Positions 8,228 to 18,700 of a stretch of 64,000 nt of DNA are shown here, in pieces. A model generated the notes under the pieces. The model saw only the letters and a program-made list of their open reading frames with translations, made no database searches and was not told the DNA's origin. Source of the DNA: Leptolyngbya sp. PCC 6406 (GTDB lineage Bacteria > Cyanobacteriota > Cyanobacteriia > Phormidesmidales > Phormidesmidaceae). The position numbers were made by a program, and so were the translations under genes. The stretch covers positions 4,301,048-4,365,047 of the forward strand of contig NZ_KI913949.1 of assembly GCF_000332095.2 (NCBI RefSeq), written 5' to 3'. Numbering within the stretch: the first letter of the stretch is position 1; every line of letters begins with the position of its first letter.

Positions 8228-11200
8228 TCAGGGCTTTTGGCGTTGGGGGATGGCAATGCGGAATTCAGTCCCGCCCTCTACGGTGTTCGATTGGCAGATC
8301 AATTGGCCTCCATGCTTCTCGGTAATGATCTGGTAGCTGATGGAGAGGCCCATCCCAGTGCCCTTACCCACGGGTTTAGTGGTGAAGAAGGGATCAAAAA
8401 TGCGGCTGCGAATTTTGTCGGGGATCCCCAACCCATTATCTGCGATCGCAATACTGACTTGGCCATCAGCCTCCACACGGGTGCGCACCGTGATCTGAGG
8501 TTTGGCAAGGGAATGCCGCCCCATGGCATCCTCTAAGGCATCAATGGCATTGCTGAGGATGTTCATAAAGACTTGATTGAGTTGCCCTGCATAGCATTCC
8601 ACCAAGGACAGATCGCCATAGTGCTTGATCACCTGAATTTCAGGTCGATTGTGCTGGGGCTTGAGACGATTGTGCAAAATCATCAGGGTACTGTCGATGC
8701 CCTCATGGATATCAACCGCCTTCATATCCGCTTCGTCCATGCGGGAGAAGACCCGCAGCGAAGAGACAATAGTGCGAATGCGCTCCGCTCCCACCTTCAT
8801 GGAGGTCAACATTTTGGGCAAGTCTTCTGCGAGAAACTCTAACTCCAGGTCTTCGATAGCGACTTCGATATCCTCCCCTGGCTCGGGGAACTGCGCCTGG
8901 TAGAGCTGGATAACTTCCAGCAGATTTTCAGTGTATTCCTGGGCGTGGTTGAGGTTGCCATAGATAAAGTTGACGGGGTTGTTAATTTCATGGGCTACCC
9001 CCGCCACCAGTTGCCCCAGCCCCGACATCTTCTCTGCTTGAATCATCTGCACCTGGGTCCGTTGCAGTTCCTTCAGTGTGTGCTCCAACTCCGTACTCTT
9101 CTGGCGACTCTGGGCATAGAGCTCGGCCTGATCAATCGCGATCGCCAGTTGATCCCCTACTGCCGTGAGCAATTCCACCTCACTAGCGGACCAAGGCCGC
9201 ACCTGGGCTTTGTGAACACAAATAATGACACCGACCCGACCCGACTGATTCCGAATCGGCAGCAAGATTTCCGATTTGGTCTTGACCTGCTGGAGAAAGG
9301 CTCTATGAATCGGCTCCCCGTAGGTTTCGGCGTCATCAACACAGAGAACTTCTTGATTCAGCAGCAGGGTATTGATGGGGCCAATCCAAGCAGCGGGAAA
9401 GGTGCCCAGGCTGCTGGGGATTTCCGATGATCGCGCCTCCTTGATCATGTCCCAAACCGGGGGGTCGGCCTCCGGGCAGTACCAGGCAAAGGCACAGTGA
9501 TCGATCTCTAGGCGACGATGAATGGCCTGAATTGTGCTCTCGATGACGGTATCTAGATCCAGAGAATTGCGAATCTGGCTAGTAAGCTGATTGAACAGAG
9601 CTTGGCGCTCAGCGTATTCCTGAAGTTGGATCTCAGCCTGTTTGCGATCGCTAATATCCTCAGTGGTACAAAGCACCCCAATCACATTATCCTCTGCGTC
9701 TCGCAGGGGTACTTTGTTGGAGTTGAGCCAAACCTTTCGACCATCGGGATAGGTAATGCTCTCCGAAAGACCCAAGATTGACTGTCCAGAGTCTAAAATT
9801 TCGCGATCGCGCTGGCGATAGATCTCCGCCTCTGTCAGCGCCCAAGGCAGATCATAGTCAGTCTTGCCGACAATTTCTTCAGGGGAAGCTAGGTCCGACA
9901 ACGTCGCTGCTTGGGCATTACAGCCCAAGTAAACCGAGTCTTTGTCCTTCCAGAACACGTCTAGGGGAATGGTATCGAGGAGAAGTTTTAGAAACTTCTG
10001 GGAGGAACGTAACTCCTCCTCAGCTCGCTTCCGTGACGTGATATTTGTCGTTGTCCCCACCAGCCGATAAATATTGCCCGCATCATCCGCTAGGGGATTC
10101 AGAGTTGTGAACCACCAGGTTTTCTGATCATCTAGGACAACCCATTCTTCGTAGTTAACAGGATTTCTGCCCTCCACACAGCGCTGGTAGGAGACTTGAA
10201 ATTGCAGCCCTTGCCCGTCTCCAAAAATTTCTACTGGGGTTTTGCCCAGCACCTGATCTCTGGTCAAGCCAATTTCCTTTTCTGCCCCTCTATTCCAGCC
10301 GCTAAAGCGAAACTCCGATTGACCCACCACATCGACGACAAAAATACTATGCTCGGAACCATCAAAAACACTCCTCAAGAACTGTTCTTGATCGCGCAAT
10401 TTTATTTCTGATGCCTTTTGACTAGAAATATCACGGGAGATGCCTACAGTTTGAATCACCTCACCATGAGAGTCAAAGACAGCAGCTTTGTTCGTCAGAA
10501 ACAGGCGTTCTTCCCCATCGTGGCGAACAATGGATTCTTCCATCTGTAATGTATTGCCGGTGCGGAACACATAGGCATCATCCTTTATATATTGCTGAGT
10601 ATAATCTGGTTTGCTATGGGGTGCATCAATCAGCCCTAAAAGCTGATCATTAGTCATGCCATAGTAGTCACGAAAGGCTTTGTTTCCGTATAGCAATCGA
10701 GATTCTGGTCCTTTGCACAGCACCATGTCGGGAATAGTATCTAAAATCTGTTCATAGAGATTTTTCAGATCTAGATTTCTTTGCTCAGCCTGTTTGCGAT
10801 CGCTAATATCTGTAGTGTAGGCAATTATGCCGATCACATTACCGTTATCATCCTTTTCTAGAGAAAGAGACAGTAACACATCCAATCTATAACCAGCCTT
10901 GTGTAGATTGGTGGTCTCAATTTCTAATTGACCGTGTTGTTGTAGAGGCAGAAAAATGTCATTTAAGAGATAGTCATCCCAGCCTTCCGGGTATAGGAAA
11001 CGACCATTCTGACCAATGACCTCTTCAGCGGTGTAGCCATAGAGAGCCGTAGCTCCTTTGCTCCAACTGGTGATCACTCCCTCAAGACTGGTAGACACAA
11101 TCGCGCCTTGAACTTGATCTAGCAACTGAGCTTGCTTCCGTAGCGCCGTTTCTGTGGCGATATGGTCAGTTGCGTCTTGAACAGTGCAATAGATGAACCC

Positions 11201-11950
11201 CGTTTCTAGATCAGGGGCACATTTCCAAGAGAAGCAGCGATAGGAACCATCTTTGCAGCGGTAGCGATTTTCAAAGGAGATCACTTTGTGACCTTCTGAT
11301 AGCTTGCGAGATTCCACAAGGGTGGCAGGGTAATCTTCGGGGTGAACAAAGCTGAGAAAAGGAACTGCTAACAGTTCTGCCTGGGTGTAGCCCAGCACTT
11401 GTTCAAAGGTAGGGTTAACCCGTTTGAAATAACCATCCAATCCGGCAATGCAGAGCATATCCACTGCTAGGTTAAAGAACCCATCGACGGTGGCGGTGCG
11501 TTGAGTTACCTCAGTTTCTAGGGCAGCATTGGCTGTCACTAGAGCCAGTTCAGCCTGCTTGCGGGCCGTAATCACCTCAGTGAAGATGACAATGCCGCCA
11601 ATGTCGCCAGAGGGTTCATGCCAGGGACGAACTTCCCAGCGCAGCCAATCTACGGTGCCATCAGAGCGAGGAAAGGAATCTTCGTCACAACTCTCCACGG
11701 ATCCTTGCAGGCAGCGCTGGTGAATCGCTTTCCAATCGTCCCCAATCTCTGGGAAAACCTCGTAGTGGGACTGGCCGATAATATCGCAGTCCTCCAATCC
11801 ATAATCCTCCAGCCAGCGGCGACTGGCCATGACATAGCGCATCGCCCGATCAAAAAGTGCGATCGCGGCGGGCGTGTGTTCCAGGAGCATCTGGAGATAG
11901 TGCCCATGACTGCCGGGGCCGACAGCGACGGAAGATGCAAGAGGATCCAT
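8228..11950 (-). CDS. Soluble multi-PAS/GAF sensor histidine kinase
   Basis: From ATG at 11950 the protein is 1,240 residues. No membrane segment is seen, so it should sense cytosolic signals. At least five PAS modules follow one another in the first 780 residues, several ending in the PAC-like signature ITxRKxAE or DISDRKQAE; a GAF domain follows (about 790-945), then a coiled linker and the kinase core. The H-box is [14 protein letters not shown] with H near 987; N-box [12 protein letters not shown]1 ADNGLGIP; G2 [11 protein letters not shown]. There is no receiver domain, and no response regulator gene is adjacent. Upstream in-frame codons to 12262 have no family support and overlap a divergent gene. 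Confidence 0.9.
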   Translation of the reverse strand: MDPLASSVAVGPGSHGHYLQMLLEHTPAAIALFDRAMRYVMASRRWLEDYGLEDCDIIGQSHYEVFPEIGDDWKAIHQRCLQGSVESCDEDSFPRSDGTVDWLRWEVRPWHEPSGDIGGIVIFTEVITARKQAELALVTANAALETEVTQRTATVDGFFNLAVDMLCIAGLDGYFKRVNPTFEQVLGYTQAELLAVPFLSFVHPEDYPATLVESRKLSEGHKVISFENRYRCKDGSYRCFSWKCAPDLETGFIYCTVQDATDHIATETALRKQAQLLDQVQGAIVSTSLEGVITSWSKGATALYGYTAEEVIGQNGRFLYPEGWDDYLLNDIFLPLQQHGQLEIETTNLHKAGYRLDVLLSLSLEKDDNGNVIGIIAYTTDISDRKQAEQRNLDLKNLYEQILDTIPDMVLCKGPESRLLYGNKAFRDYYGMTNDQLLGLIDAPHSKPDYTQQYIKDDAYVFRTGNTLQMEESIVRHDGEERLFLTNKAAVFDSHGEVIQTVGISRDISSQKASEIKLRDQEQFLRSVFDGSEHSIFVVDVVGQSEFRFSGWNRGAEKEIGLTRDQVLGKTPVEIFGDGQGLQFQVSYQRCVEGRNPVNYEEWVVLDDQKTWWFTTLNPLADDAGNIYRLVGTTTNITSRKRAEEELRSSQKFLKLLLDTIPLDVFWKDKDSVYLGCNAQAATLSDLASPEEIVGKTDYDLPWALTEAEIYRQRDREILDSGQSILGLSESITYPDGRKVWLNSNKVPLRDAEDNVIGVLCTTEDISDRKQAEIQLQEYAERQALFNQLTSQIRNSLDLDTVIESTIQAIHRRLEIDHCAFAWYCPEADPPVWDMIKEARSSEIPSSLGTFPAAWIGPINTLLLNQEVLCVDDAETYGEPIHRAFLQQVKTKSEILLPIRNQSGRVGVIICVHKAQVRPWSASEVELLTAVGDQLAIAIDQAELYAQSRQKSTELEHTLKELQRTQVQMIQAEKMSGLGQLVAGVAHEINNPVNFIYGNLNHAQEYTENLLEVIQLYQAQFPEPGEDIEVAIEDLELEFLAEDLPKMLTSMKVGAERIRTIVSSLRVFSRMDEADMKAVDIHEGIDSTLMILHNRLKPQHNRPEIQVIKHYGDLSLVECYAGQLNQVFMNILSNAIDALEDAMGRHSLAKPQITVRTRVEADGQVSIAIADNGLGIPDKIRSRIFDPFFTTKPVGKGTGMGLSISYQIITEKHGGQLICQSNTVEGGTEFRIAIPQRQKP

Positions 11951-12287
11951 AACGCTTTGTAAAGTAGCTATCTGAATTAGAATTCCCAGAGATAAATCAA
12001 CACCCTCTACGGGTATTGACGAATCAGGAAAAATGGTTGATTCTACGCAGGATACATTTCCGCTCGGAATTGGGGGATTAGCGGTTAAAACCGCGCCTAC
12101 ACAGCTCCTAGCGCAGCTATACTCGGAGGGTTTTATACCAAGTCCAGCACCAAGTCCAGCTCGAAATCTGGAATTTTCCCACCGGGAACACTCCACTTCT
12201 GGACTTGGGCAAGGTTTATATACGAATCCGCATTTAGAGCAAGATGGGTTTGCCCAGAACAATCCGTCTACCGAGGAGCGGGATGCT
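11951..12287. other. Divergent promoter region, kinase and lipoprotein
   Basis: About 340 bases. Contains the palindrome GCGGTTAAAACCGC (12081-12094) and two direct copies of CCAAGTCCAGC near 12139-12160, facing an inverted CTGGACTTGG near 12202. No gene is supported although reading frames are open on both strands. Confidence 0.5.
12081..12094. repeat. Short palindrome GCGGTTAAAACCGC, copy 2
   Basis: Exact second copy of the motif at 20-33, preceded by GGATTA and followed by GCCTACACAG. Probably the remnant of a dispersed cyanobacterial repeat. Confidence 0.5.
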
Positions 12288-12950
12288 ATGGTTTCTAGAC
12301 TTCAATATCAATCCCTGACCACCGCAGTAGTGCTGAGTGCGATCGCACTTTCGAGTTGCGATGGTCAGGGACCGACCCCCAGTGCTACCACCCCGGCAAT
12401 TCCCGAAACGCCTGCCCAGATTGCCCGAGACCCGAATGGACCGCCCCTGACCGGACTGCTGGCAGAATGTGCCGCCGTACAGAGCATCCTCAATGGGGAG
12501 TTTAACCATGGCTTTGGGGCTCACCTCACCGCCACTGCGAGCCAGGTCAAAGGGGACGACTCTGCGCTAAGCGTGGGGCTCACCGCCGATGCTGCCGTAG
12601 GGGGTATGGCCACTGCCCTGACCAAGGCTCAGGCCACCGTCACCAGTTTGACCGCCGTAGATCTCAGCGATGTTCAACTGCTGAGCTATCGGGATGCCTA
12701 CCGGCAAGAGTTACAGGAGATGCTGGCCGAGATGGAGTCTGCTCAGACCTTTTACGCCCAGCTAAAAGCCGCAACCGATGCGGCCAATCCCACCGGGGAA
12801 CAGACCACCGTTCTAGACTCCGGGCCAACCCAAACGATGGCCCTAGCAGAACGTCTAAAGGCTCACAACCAAGCCCTCGAAAAAATCGACGATGATATTT
12901 TCAATTACTGCTTGGAGGCAGAGCTAGACGCTGAGTTTCCAGAGAATTGA
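12288..12950 (+). CDS. Putative lipoprotein of unknown function
   Basis: A 220-residue predicted lipoprotein. A signal helix TTAVVLSAIALSSC ends in a lipobox with C24, followed by a Pro/Thr-rich linker and an alpha-helical, Ala/Gln/Glu-rich body (about 55-215). GAGGAG at 12274-12279 sets the ATG at 12288; the reading frame stays open further upstream but without start signals. I do not recognise the family. It may be a periplasmic or thylakoid-lumen lipoprotein. It is divergent from the sensor kinase, with no clear functional link. Confidence 0.75.
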   Translation: MVSRLQYQSLTTAVVLSAIALSSCDGQGPTPSATTPAIPETPAQIARDPNGPPLTGLLAECAAVQSILNGEFNHGFGAHLTATASQVKGDDSALSVGLTADAAVGGMATALTKAQATVTSLTAVDLSDVQLLSYRDAYRQELQEMLAEMESAQTFYAQLKAATDAANPTGEQTTVLDSGPTQTMALAERLKAHNQALEKIDDDIFNYCLEAELDAEFPEN

Positions 12951-13036
12951 TACCGCGATCCTGTACGATTCCCGAAAACCCCAGGACTTGAAAACATCCC
13001 CACAGGAATGTCAATTCCCTATCCCTACGCCCCCGG

Positions 13037-13645
13037 CTAACCCACCAAAACCCGAGCCTTCAGGTCCGCTAAGAAATTGCCTAGCAGCAGCTTGCCAGCG
13101 GTGGTCAAGACACTCTCCGGGTGAAATTGCACCCCTTGAATGTGGGGATAGTCGCGATGACGGACCCCCATGATCGGGCCATCCTCCACCCAAGCCGTTA
13201 TCTCTAAGACCTCAGGGCAGGTTGCGGGGTCAATCACCAGACTATGGTAGCGAGTGGCCTGAAAAGGCACATCCAGCCCTCGAAAAACCCCGACTTGGTG
13301 GTGGTGAATGAGGGACGTTTTGCCATGCATAAGCGTGGGGGCCGAGATGATCTGCCCGCCAAAAACTTGGCCAATACTCTGGTGCCCTAGACACACGCCT
13401 AGGATGGGGATCGTCGGCCCCAGGCGACGAATCAGGTCTAGAGAAATACCGGCATCCTCAGGACGACCCGGCCCTGGGGAAATAACGATACCCTCTGGAA
13501 CCAGTGCCGCCACCTGATCTACCGTGATTTGATCATTGCGGTACACCTGGATTTCCTGGGCTACAGGGTAGGTTTGCCCCAACTCCCCCAAGTATTGCAC
13601 CAGGTTGTAGGTAAAGCTGTCGTAGTTGTCAATAACAACAATCAT
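13037..13645 (-). CDS. trpG: Anthranilate/aminodeoxychorismate synthase component II (glutaminase)
   Basis: Class I glutamine amidotransferase of 202 residues that supplies ammonia for anthranilate (tryptophan) and probably p-aminobenzoate (folate) synthesis. Oxyanion block SPGPGRPEDAG (56-66), nucleophile in GVCLGHQSIG (C85) and the His-Glu pair in QFHPES. Start ATG at 13645 begins MIVVIDNYDSFTYN, the usual N-terminus; it sits right after a GCGATCGC octamer. In other cyanobacteria I would expect it next to dgkA and ybeY; here about 6 kb of accessory DNA separates them. Confidence 0.95.
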   Translation of the reverse strand: MIVVIDNYDSFTYNLVQYLGELGQTYPVAQEIQVYRNDQITVDQVAALVPEGIVISPGPGRPEDAGISLDLIRRLGPTIPILGVCLGHQSIGQVFGGQIISAPTLMHGKTSLIHHHQVGVFRGLDVPFQATRYHSLVIDPATCPEVLEITAWVEDGPIMGVRHRDYPHIQGVQFHPESVLTTAGKLLLGNFLADLKARVLVG

Positions 13646-13901
13646 CGCGATCGCACCAAATAGTAATAGTGACAATAGTGACAGGAATAGAGGCTGCTAT
13701 GTTGCGCTTGGATGCAACTCGAAAGCAAGATCGGCACAATTAAGCATTACCAGACAAGTGGCTTTAACCGTCCGCTGCATTTGAATTGTTATGCCGTCGG
13801 AATCACCAAAAGTGTCAAGCAACTTGGAGTGTTCTCGCTTCGGGAATCACTTCACCTTCTGCCTGCCAAGCTTCCAGGTACTTTTTATTTTCTTTCAAGT
13901 C
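13646..13901. other. Gene-free junction between trpG and the accessory insertion
   Basis: Holds an attC-like 51-bp sequence (13744-13794). It also holds, on the minus strand, a short open fragment ending at 13815 (KYLEAWQAEGEVIPEA followed by a stop) whose 5' part is cut by the MITE that begins at 13902. Likely debris from a lost small gene. Confidence 0.45.
13744..13794. other. attC-like recombination site (tentative)
   Basis: GCATTAC at the left and GTTATGC at the right are inverted (six of seven positions), and the inner parts CAAGTGGC and GCATTTG pair further. This resembles the R''-L''...L'-R' layout of integron cassette attC sites of about 50-60 bp. On the minus strand it lies about 20 bases after the stop of the small gene fragment, the usual place for an attC. 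The core boxes deviate from GTTRRRY by one base, so this is only a candidate. Confidence 0.3.
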
Positions 13902-13974
13902 GTAGGGTGGGCATTGCCCACCGCTCAAACTCGCTCCCCCACCTCCAACCCCCTCCCCGAACACTCAACATTAC
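13902..13974 (+). mobile_element. GTAGGGTGGGCA MITE-like repeat, left half (interrupted copy)
   Basis: Matches the first 73 or so bases of the intact copy at 19415-19586. It breaks at AACATTAC (13967-13974), where the ISL3-family element was inserted; the rest resumes at 15376. Confidence 0.85.
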
Positions 13975-15375
13975 GGCTCTTCCGGTCTGGCTATGGTGTT
14001 TCAAAAGGAAATACCCACGGCAACAAAGCTCTTAACTTGAAATTGTCAAAATTGCCAAAGCCATAACCTAATCTCTTGATCAACTTAAGCTTGTTATTTA
14101 TTCCCTCCACAACCCCATTAGTTATTCTCAGTTCAAAGTATGATGTCACCTCATCAAACCATCGTTTAATCGTGCCACAACTCTGATTGAAAAATGTCGA
14201 TGAATCCGCCATCCAGTCCAGTAACTTTAACGTCCCTTCTGCCCAATTCTCGAAGGATTCAAAGATTTCTCTGAACTCTTCTTTCAATCGATGCATCGTT
14301 GCTAATTTAGGGGATACTTCGCTCACTTCTATGAGCTTCTTCTTCTGTTTCTCATTCAAATTCCCTTCGTTCTTTAGTAACGCATACTTACTGCCATTAA
14401 GACCCTCTATGACGCGCTCCCTCTCAGCCTTTTTTGCGATCTTCTTGGCCGCTCTCTTCTCCGCTTTCCGTTCGTTATCTAACTCCTCATTGACGAGTTT
14501 GGTGACATGGAATCTATCCGCGACAATGGTCGCATTCGGCATCATCTCTTTTACCAAACTTTGGTAGGGCTTCCACAGGTCTATGCTCACCCCTTCAATC
14601 CCCTCAAGCACCTCTGGTCCCCATTGGCTAAGGACTTGGCGCAATCCCTCTTGTGTTCGTGAGGGTAGAAGGGTGATCGGCTGGTGCGTCTCTAGGTTCA
14701 CTAGCACCCCATAATAGTTACCCTGACCTTTGACGACCGCTATCTCGTCTATCCCGAGATATCTAATCGGTTCTGGGCTCTCGGGTAAATACGCCTTTCC
14801 GGCATCCTTTATCATCGTCTCAATCTGCTCGTCACTCAGCCCTGTCCGAGCCGCCACACTGTGAATGCTACTCCCTAACACTTGGCCGACAATCTGCTTC
14901 GCTAGCCGCTGCGTATACAACCGCCTTTTCTTAACAAAGGCCAGTTCTTCGCTAAACACTTGTCCACATTCCTGGCACCAAAACTGGCGGCGATTGACTC
15001 GCAACACTACGGGCTGTTGATTCCACGGCAAATCCTCAATGTTATACCGATGATTCTCATGCAAATGACGACTTCGCTTCCCACACCGGGGACACTCTGC
15101 ATCTCGGCGGGTGGGGCTAATTACAAAAAATAGCCCCACCCCATCTATCATTGTCATATCCTCTACTTTTGTCTCAGGAAGACCCAGTAGCTCTGTCAAT
15201 TGCCTCGCGTCAGATTCTGTGATCATGGCGCTCACCCATATATGGCGACTTTCTCTCACCCTTTAATTCTAGCCAATCCCTTGTATATCAAACACTTCAC
15301 GCCTTTCTAGCGTTTATTTCTCCCTCCATTTCCCCTGCTCAGTAGCCCTTTGTCCATAGCCAGACCGGAAGAGCC
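13975..15375 (-). mobile_element. ISL3-family insertion sequence, complete (1,401 bp)
   Basis: Perfect 22-bp terminal inverted repeats at 13975-13996 and 15354-15375 (outer part GGCTCTTCCGGTCTGGCTAT). Flanked by the 8-bp direct duplication AACATTAC at 13967-13974 and 15376-15383, and the unduplicated target exists in the intact repeat copy near 19480. One transposase gene fills the element. Intact ends, duplication and open frame point to recent insertion and possible activity. The 8-bp duplication is the size known for ISL3. Confidence 0.95.
13991..15226 (-). CDS. ISL3-family transposase
   Basis: A 411-residue DDE transposase. N-terminal zinc-ribbon with CPRCGKRSRH and FWCQECGQVF, then a helix-turn-helix segment around HSVAARTGLSDEQIETMI. 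The RNase H-like core has D in RYLGIDEIAVVKG, D in NATIVADRFHV and E in TNGVVEGINNKLKLIKR. The start is taken at ATG 15226 (MITESDARQL); an in-frame GTG at 15259 is possible. The stop codon lies inside the left terminal inverted repeat. The frame is intact. Confidence 0.93.
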   Translation of the reverse strand: MITESDARQLTELLGLPETKVEDMTMIDGVGLFFVISPTRRDAECPRCGKRSRHLHENHRYNIEDLPWNQQPVVLRVNRRQFWCQECGQVFSEELAFVKKRRLYTQRLAKQIVGQVLGSSIHSVAARTGLSDEQIETMIKDAGKAYLPESPEPIRYLGIDEIAVVKGQGNYYGVLVNLETHQPITLLPSRTQEGLRQVLSQWGPEVLEGIEGVSIDLWKPYQSLVKEMMPNATIVADRFHVTKLVNEELDNERKAEKRAAKKIAKKAERERVIEGLNGSKYALLKNEGNLNEKQKKKLIEVSEVSPKLATMHRLKEEFREIFESFENWAEGTLKLLDWMADSSTFFNQSCGTIKRWFDEVTSYFELRITNGVVEGINNKLKLIKRLGYGFGNFDNFKLRALLPWVFPFETP

Positions 15376-15485
15376 AACATTACTCACATCCCCAAAAGGC
15401 ATATTGGCTTTGGTGGTAGCCCTGGCATAGCGTCAACGTCGTACATTCTCCGACCCAGGGATGGTGGGCCATGCCCACCCTACAA
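15376..15485 (+). mobile_element. GTAGGGTGGGCA MITE-like repeat, right half (interrupted copy)
   Basis: Continues the element split by the ISL3 insertion: ACTCACATCCCCAAAAGG through TGGGCCATGCCCACCCTAC. Its outer end is the inverse of the left end at 13902. With the left half it makes one element of about 175-180 bp, like that at 19415-19586. Confidence 0.85.
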
Positions 15486-15734
15486 AGAGCTATTTTAGCT
15501 TCAGAAGAGGTTTTTACCGAATTAAGTGTGAAGTTTCCGGCAGAATTCGGAATTTCTTTGATAGAAAAGATGCAGCCCTAGCCTTGGCGTTTACCCAATG
15601 ACTGACCCTGCATCATTGACTGCTGGTGCGATTCTCCTGCGGAGACATTGCATGAACGCCATCCTGACTGTCTAAAAGTTCATCGAATCCAGATCGGCTA
15701 CACTACCCCTAAATTGCTGCTCCAAAATAAATCA
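15486..15734. other. Upstream region of the NACHT gene
   Basis: About 250 bases between the split repeat and the chosen NACHT start. The NACHT frame is open from a TTG at 15648, but codons before 15735 look non-conserved. No strong ribosome-binding site precedes the ATG. Presumably contains the NACHT promoter. Confidence 0.4.
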
Positions 15735-18700
15735 ATGGTGAAACAACTCTGGCGCGATGTCTGGCGAGGTTTGAATACGCCAATTTCCTGGGAGCATACG
15801 GTTAAGGGAAGTGTGGATAGCCTGAAGGCGATCGCCGACTTGGCAAAAGCGATTCAGGACAATAAAACCGCCCAAGAACTGGCACCCCTGGTCAACCATT
15901 TTTCATCGTTGCTGGATGTGTTGAGTTCACCCTTGGGGCAGGTAGCGACGGCGGCTTTGCCGTTTGTGCCGTTGGCGACGGGGTTGCTGAAATACGTTGT
16001 GGAGACAACGCGGCAGGAGCCGTCGTTGGAGGTGGGGGTGGCGATCGCCGCCCAGACTGCCTACCTGAAAAGTGTCCAGGTTTTTCTAGAGCAGCATCCA
16101 GAGCTGGTGCAGCGGTTGTCTGACCAGCCTGCGTCGGCAGCGTTGACAAACCAGATTCACCAGTTGGGCGAAACGCTGGAGCTAGACGGCAAAGCAGTGG
16201 AGCTAACCGAGCAGGAAGCCCGAAAGACGCTGATTTGTTTCCATGAGTCGCAACTGGCGCAGATTTTTAATGGGCTGCTGAGCCAGCGGTTGCAGGAGGC
16301 AGGATTGTCGCCGGAAGAGGGCGATCGCACCACGGAACGAATTGCCCGCAGCACCCACCGCTACCTAAAGGAGATTGTGGCGGAGGTGCGCGACCAAGTG
16401 AAGCGGCTGGCAGCGGTCTATGGGGAGGGTTGGTTTCAAGACCAGGAACGCTATGCCAGTGTCGATCGCTACCTAGATGAGGTGATTGCCCGCAAACCCC
16501 AGGAGACGGTGTTTGACGAGCCGTTCACCTTTGCCGATTTGTATGTGCCGCTGCAAGTGCGACCCGTTGATAGGGAAGGTCAGGTGGATTACAGGGCTAC
16601 ACCCCAAAACATTGAAACCTGGGCGGAAACGCTGTTGCAGGATGCCCAGAAACAGGGGCAGGTGTTGTTTATTCAGGGTGGTCCTGGACGGGGCAAGAGC
16701 GTGTTTTGTCGGATGTTTGCTGACAAGGTGCGGCGCGAGTGGTCGCCGATCTGGATTCCCCTGTTGATTCGGCTGCGCGATGTCCAAAATTTTGCTCAGG
16801 ATTTTGACAAAACCCTGGAGGATGCCATTGCCACCGATTTCACCAAAGATGCGGGCTGGTTGACCGATCGCAATACGCGCTTTCTGTTCTTTTTGGATGG
16901 CTTTGATGAACTGTTGCTGGAACGGGGCACCACGGATGGACTCAAGCAATTTTTAGAACAGGTGGGCTTGTTTCAAAAACGCTGTGCCGACATTAGCGAA
17001 CGGGGACACCGGGTGCTGATTACTGGCAGACCCCTAGCGCTGTATGGCGTGGAACGGCTGATGCCCCTGAATCTGGAGCGGGTCGAGATTGCGCCGATGG
17101 CGGCGGAGATTCAGCAGCAGTGGTTGCTGAAGTGGGCAACGCTGGCGGGCAGCGAGAAAACGCAGCAATTTCAGGCATTTTTGCAGAATCAACAGTGCCC
17201 GGAGCAGGTCAAAACCCTGGCAAGGGAACCCCTGCTGCTTTACCTGCTGGCGGCGCTGCACCGCGATGACAAACTCCAGGAATCTCAGCTCACTGGCGAT
17301 GACCCGGTCGCCGTGCGGATTCAGATTTACGAGGCGGCGCTGGAATGGGTGTTGACCAAGCAGCGCAGTGAAAATGGGGCTGATCTCAACCCTAAAATTA
17401 CCGGACTTGACCCGGAAGACCTGCGCAGCATTTTGGCGGAGGCGGGGTTGTGTGTGGTGCAGTCGGGGGGCGAATCTGCCGCCATTGCCCTGATTGAAGA
17501 ACGGCTGAAGGAAGATGAGGGCGCAAAACAACTATTGGCCCAGGCCAAGCAAAACGCTGAGCAAAACCCCCTCAAGAATGCCCTGGCGGCGTTTTATCTG
17601 AAATCGACGGAGGGCAGCGAGAACCAGATCGAGTTTTTTCACAAGAGTTTTGGTGAGTTTTTGTGTGCCGAGCGGATGGTTGAATCGCTAGTACGCTGGA
17701 CGAAAAGAGAGGACAGTCGGGGTAAACCCTATCTCGTTCGTGAAGAGATGCTGTGCCGGGAAATCTACGATCTGTTTGGCTTTGGCGCTTTGACCCAGGA
17801 AATTGTGGAATACCTGATCGGCTTGCTGAAAAAAGCCAAGCCAGATTGGGGGGAACTGTTCAAACGGCTGGAGGGTTTTTATCTGGACTGGGGCGATGGC
17901 AGGTTTATCGATGCGACGGAAGAAACCCTGCCCCAACGCAAAGCTCGCCAACTGCAAAAGTATCAGGCTGACATTGGCCAGCGCCAGGTAGACATTTCTA
18001 CGGGGTTGAATGTGCTGATTTTGCTGCTGGAAATTCATCGGTATGCTCAGTCGGTGCAAGCGCTAAAAGCGGCTATCCATTTCTATCCCTGCGGTCAACC
18101 GGATACGGAGGGTCATGACCGTATGCGCTGGCTCCGCATGATTCATTACAGCGATTGTTTGCAACTGGGCACCTTTAACCAAAGCGTAGGCAAATTTCTC
18201 AGCCGCGCCTACCTCAGCAGCGCCTACCTCAACAGCGCCAACCTCAGCAGCGCCGTCCTCAGCAGCGCCGTCCTCAGCAGCGCCGACCTCCGCAACGCCA
18301 ACCTCAGCAGCGCCGTCCTCAGCCGCGCCAACCTCAGCAACGCCTTCCTCATCAGCGCCGACCTCAGCCGCGCCGTCCTCAGCCGCGCCGACCTCAGCAA
18401 CGCCTTCCTCATCAGCGCCGACCTCAACAGCGCCGACCTCAGCCGCGCCGACCTCAGCAACGCCTTCCTCATCAGCGCCGACCTCAACAGCGCCAACCTC
18501 AGCAGCGCCAACCTCAGCAGCGCCAACCTCAGCCGCGCCAACCTCAGCCGCGCCAACCTCAGCAGCACCGACCTCAGCAGCGCCTACCTCAGCAGCGCCT
18601 ACCTCAGCAGCGCCAACCTCAGCAGCGCCGACCTCAGCAGCGCCGACCTCAGCAGCGCCAACCTCAGCAACGCCAACCTCAGCAGCGCCAACTTGAATGA

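Noticed and set aside
11951-12262. N-terminal extension of the histidine kinase
   Set aside because: Codons upstream of ATG 11950 are not PAS-like, are Cys/Pro/Ser-rich and overlap the divergent lipoprotein region and repeats.
15648-15734. TTG start of the NACHT gene
   Set aside because: Adds 29 residues of unconserved sequence; ATG 15735 opens a sensible helical N-terminus. Kept as an uncertainty because no clear ribosome-binding site precedes 15735.
18196-18690. CRISPR-like array
   Set aside because: Unit is 15 bp, in frame, coding for pentapeptides, with no spacers. No cas genes in the window.
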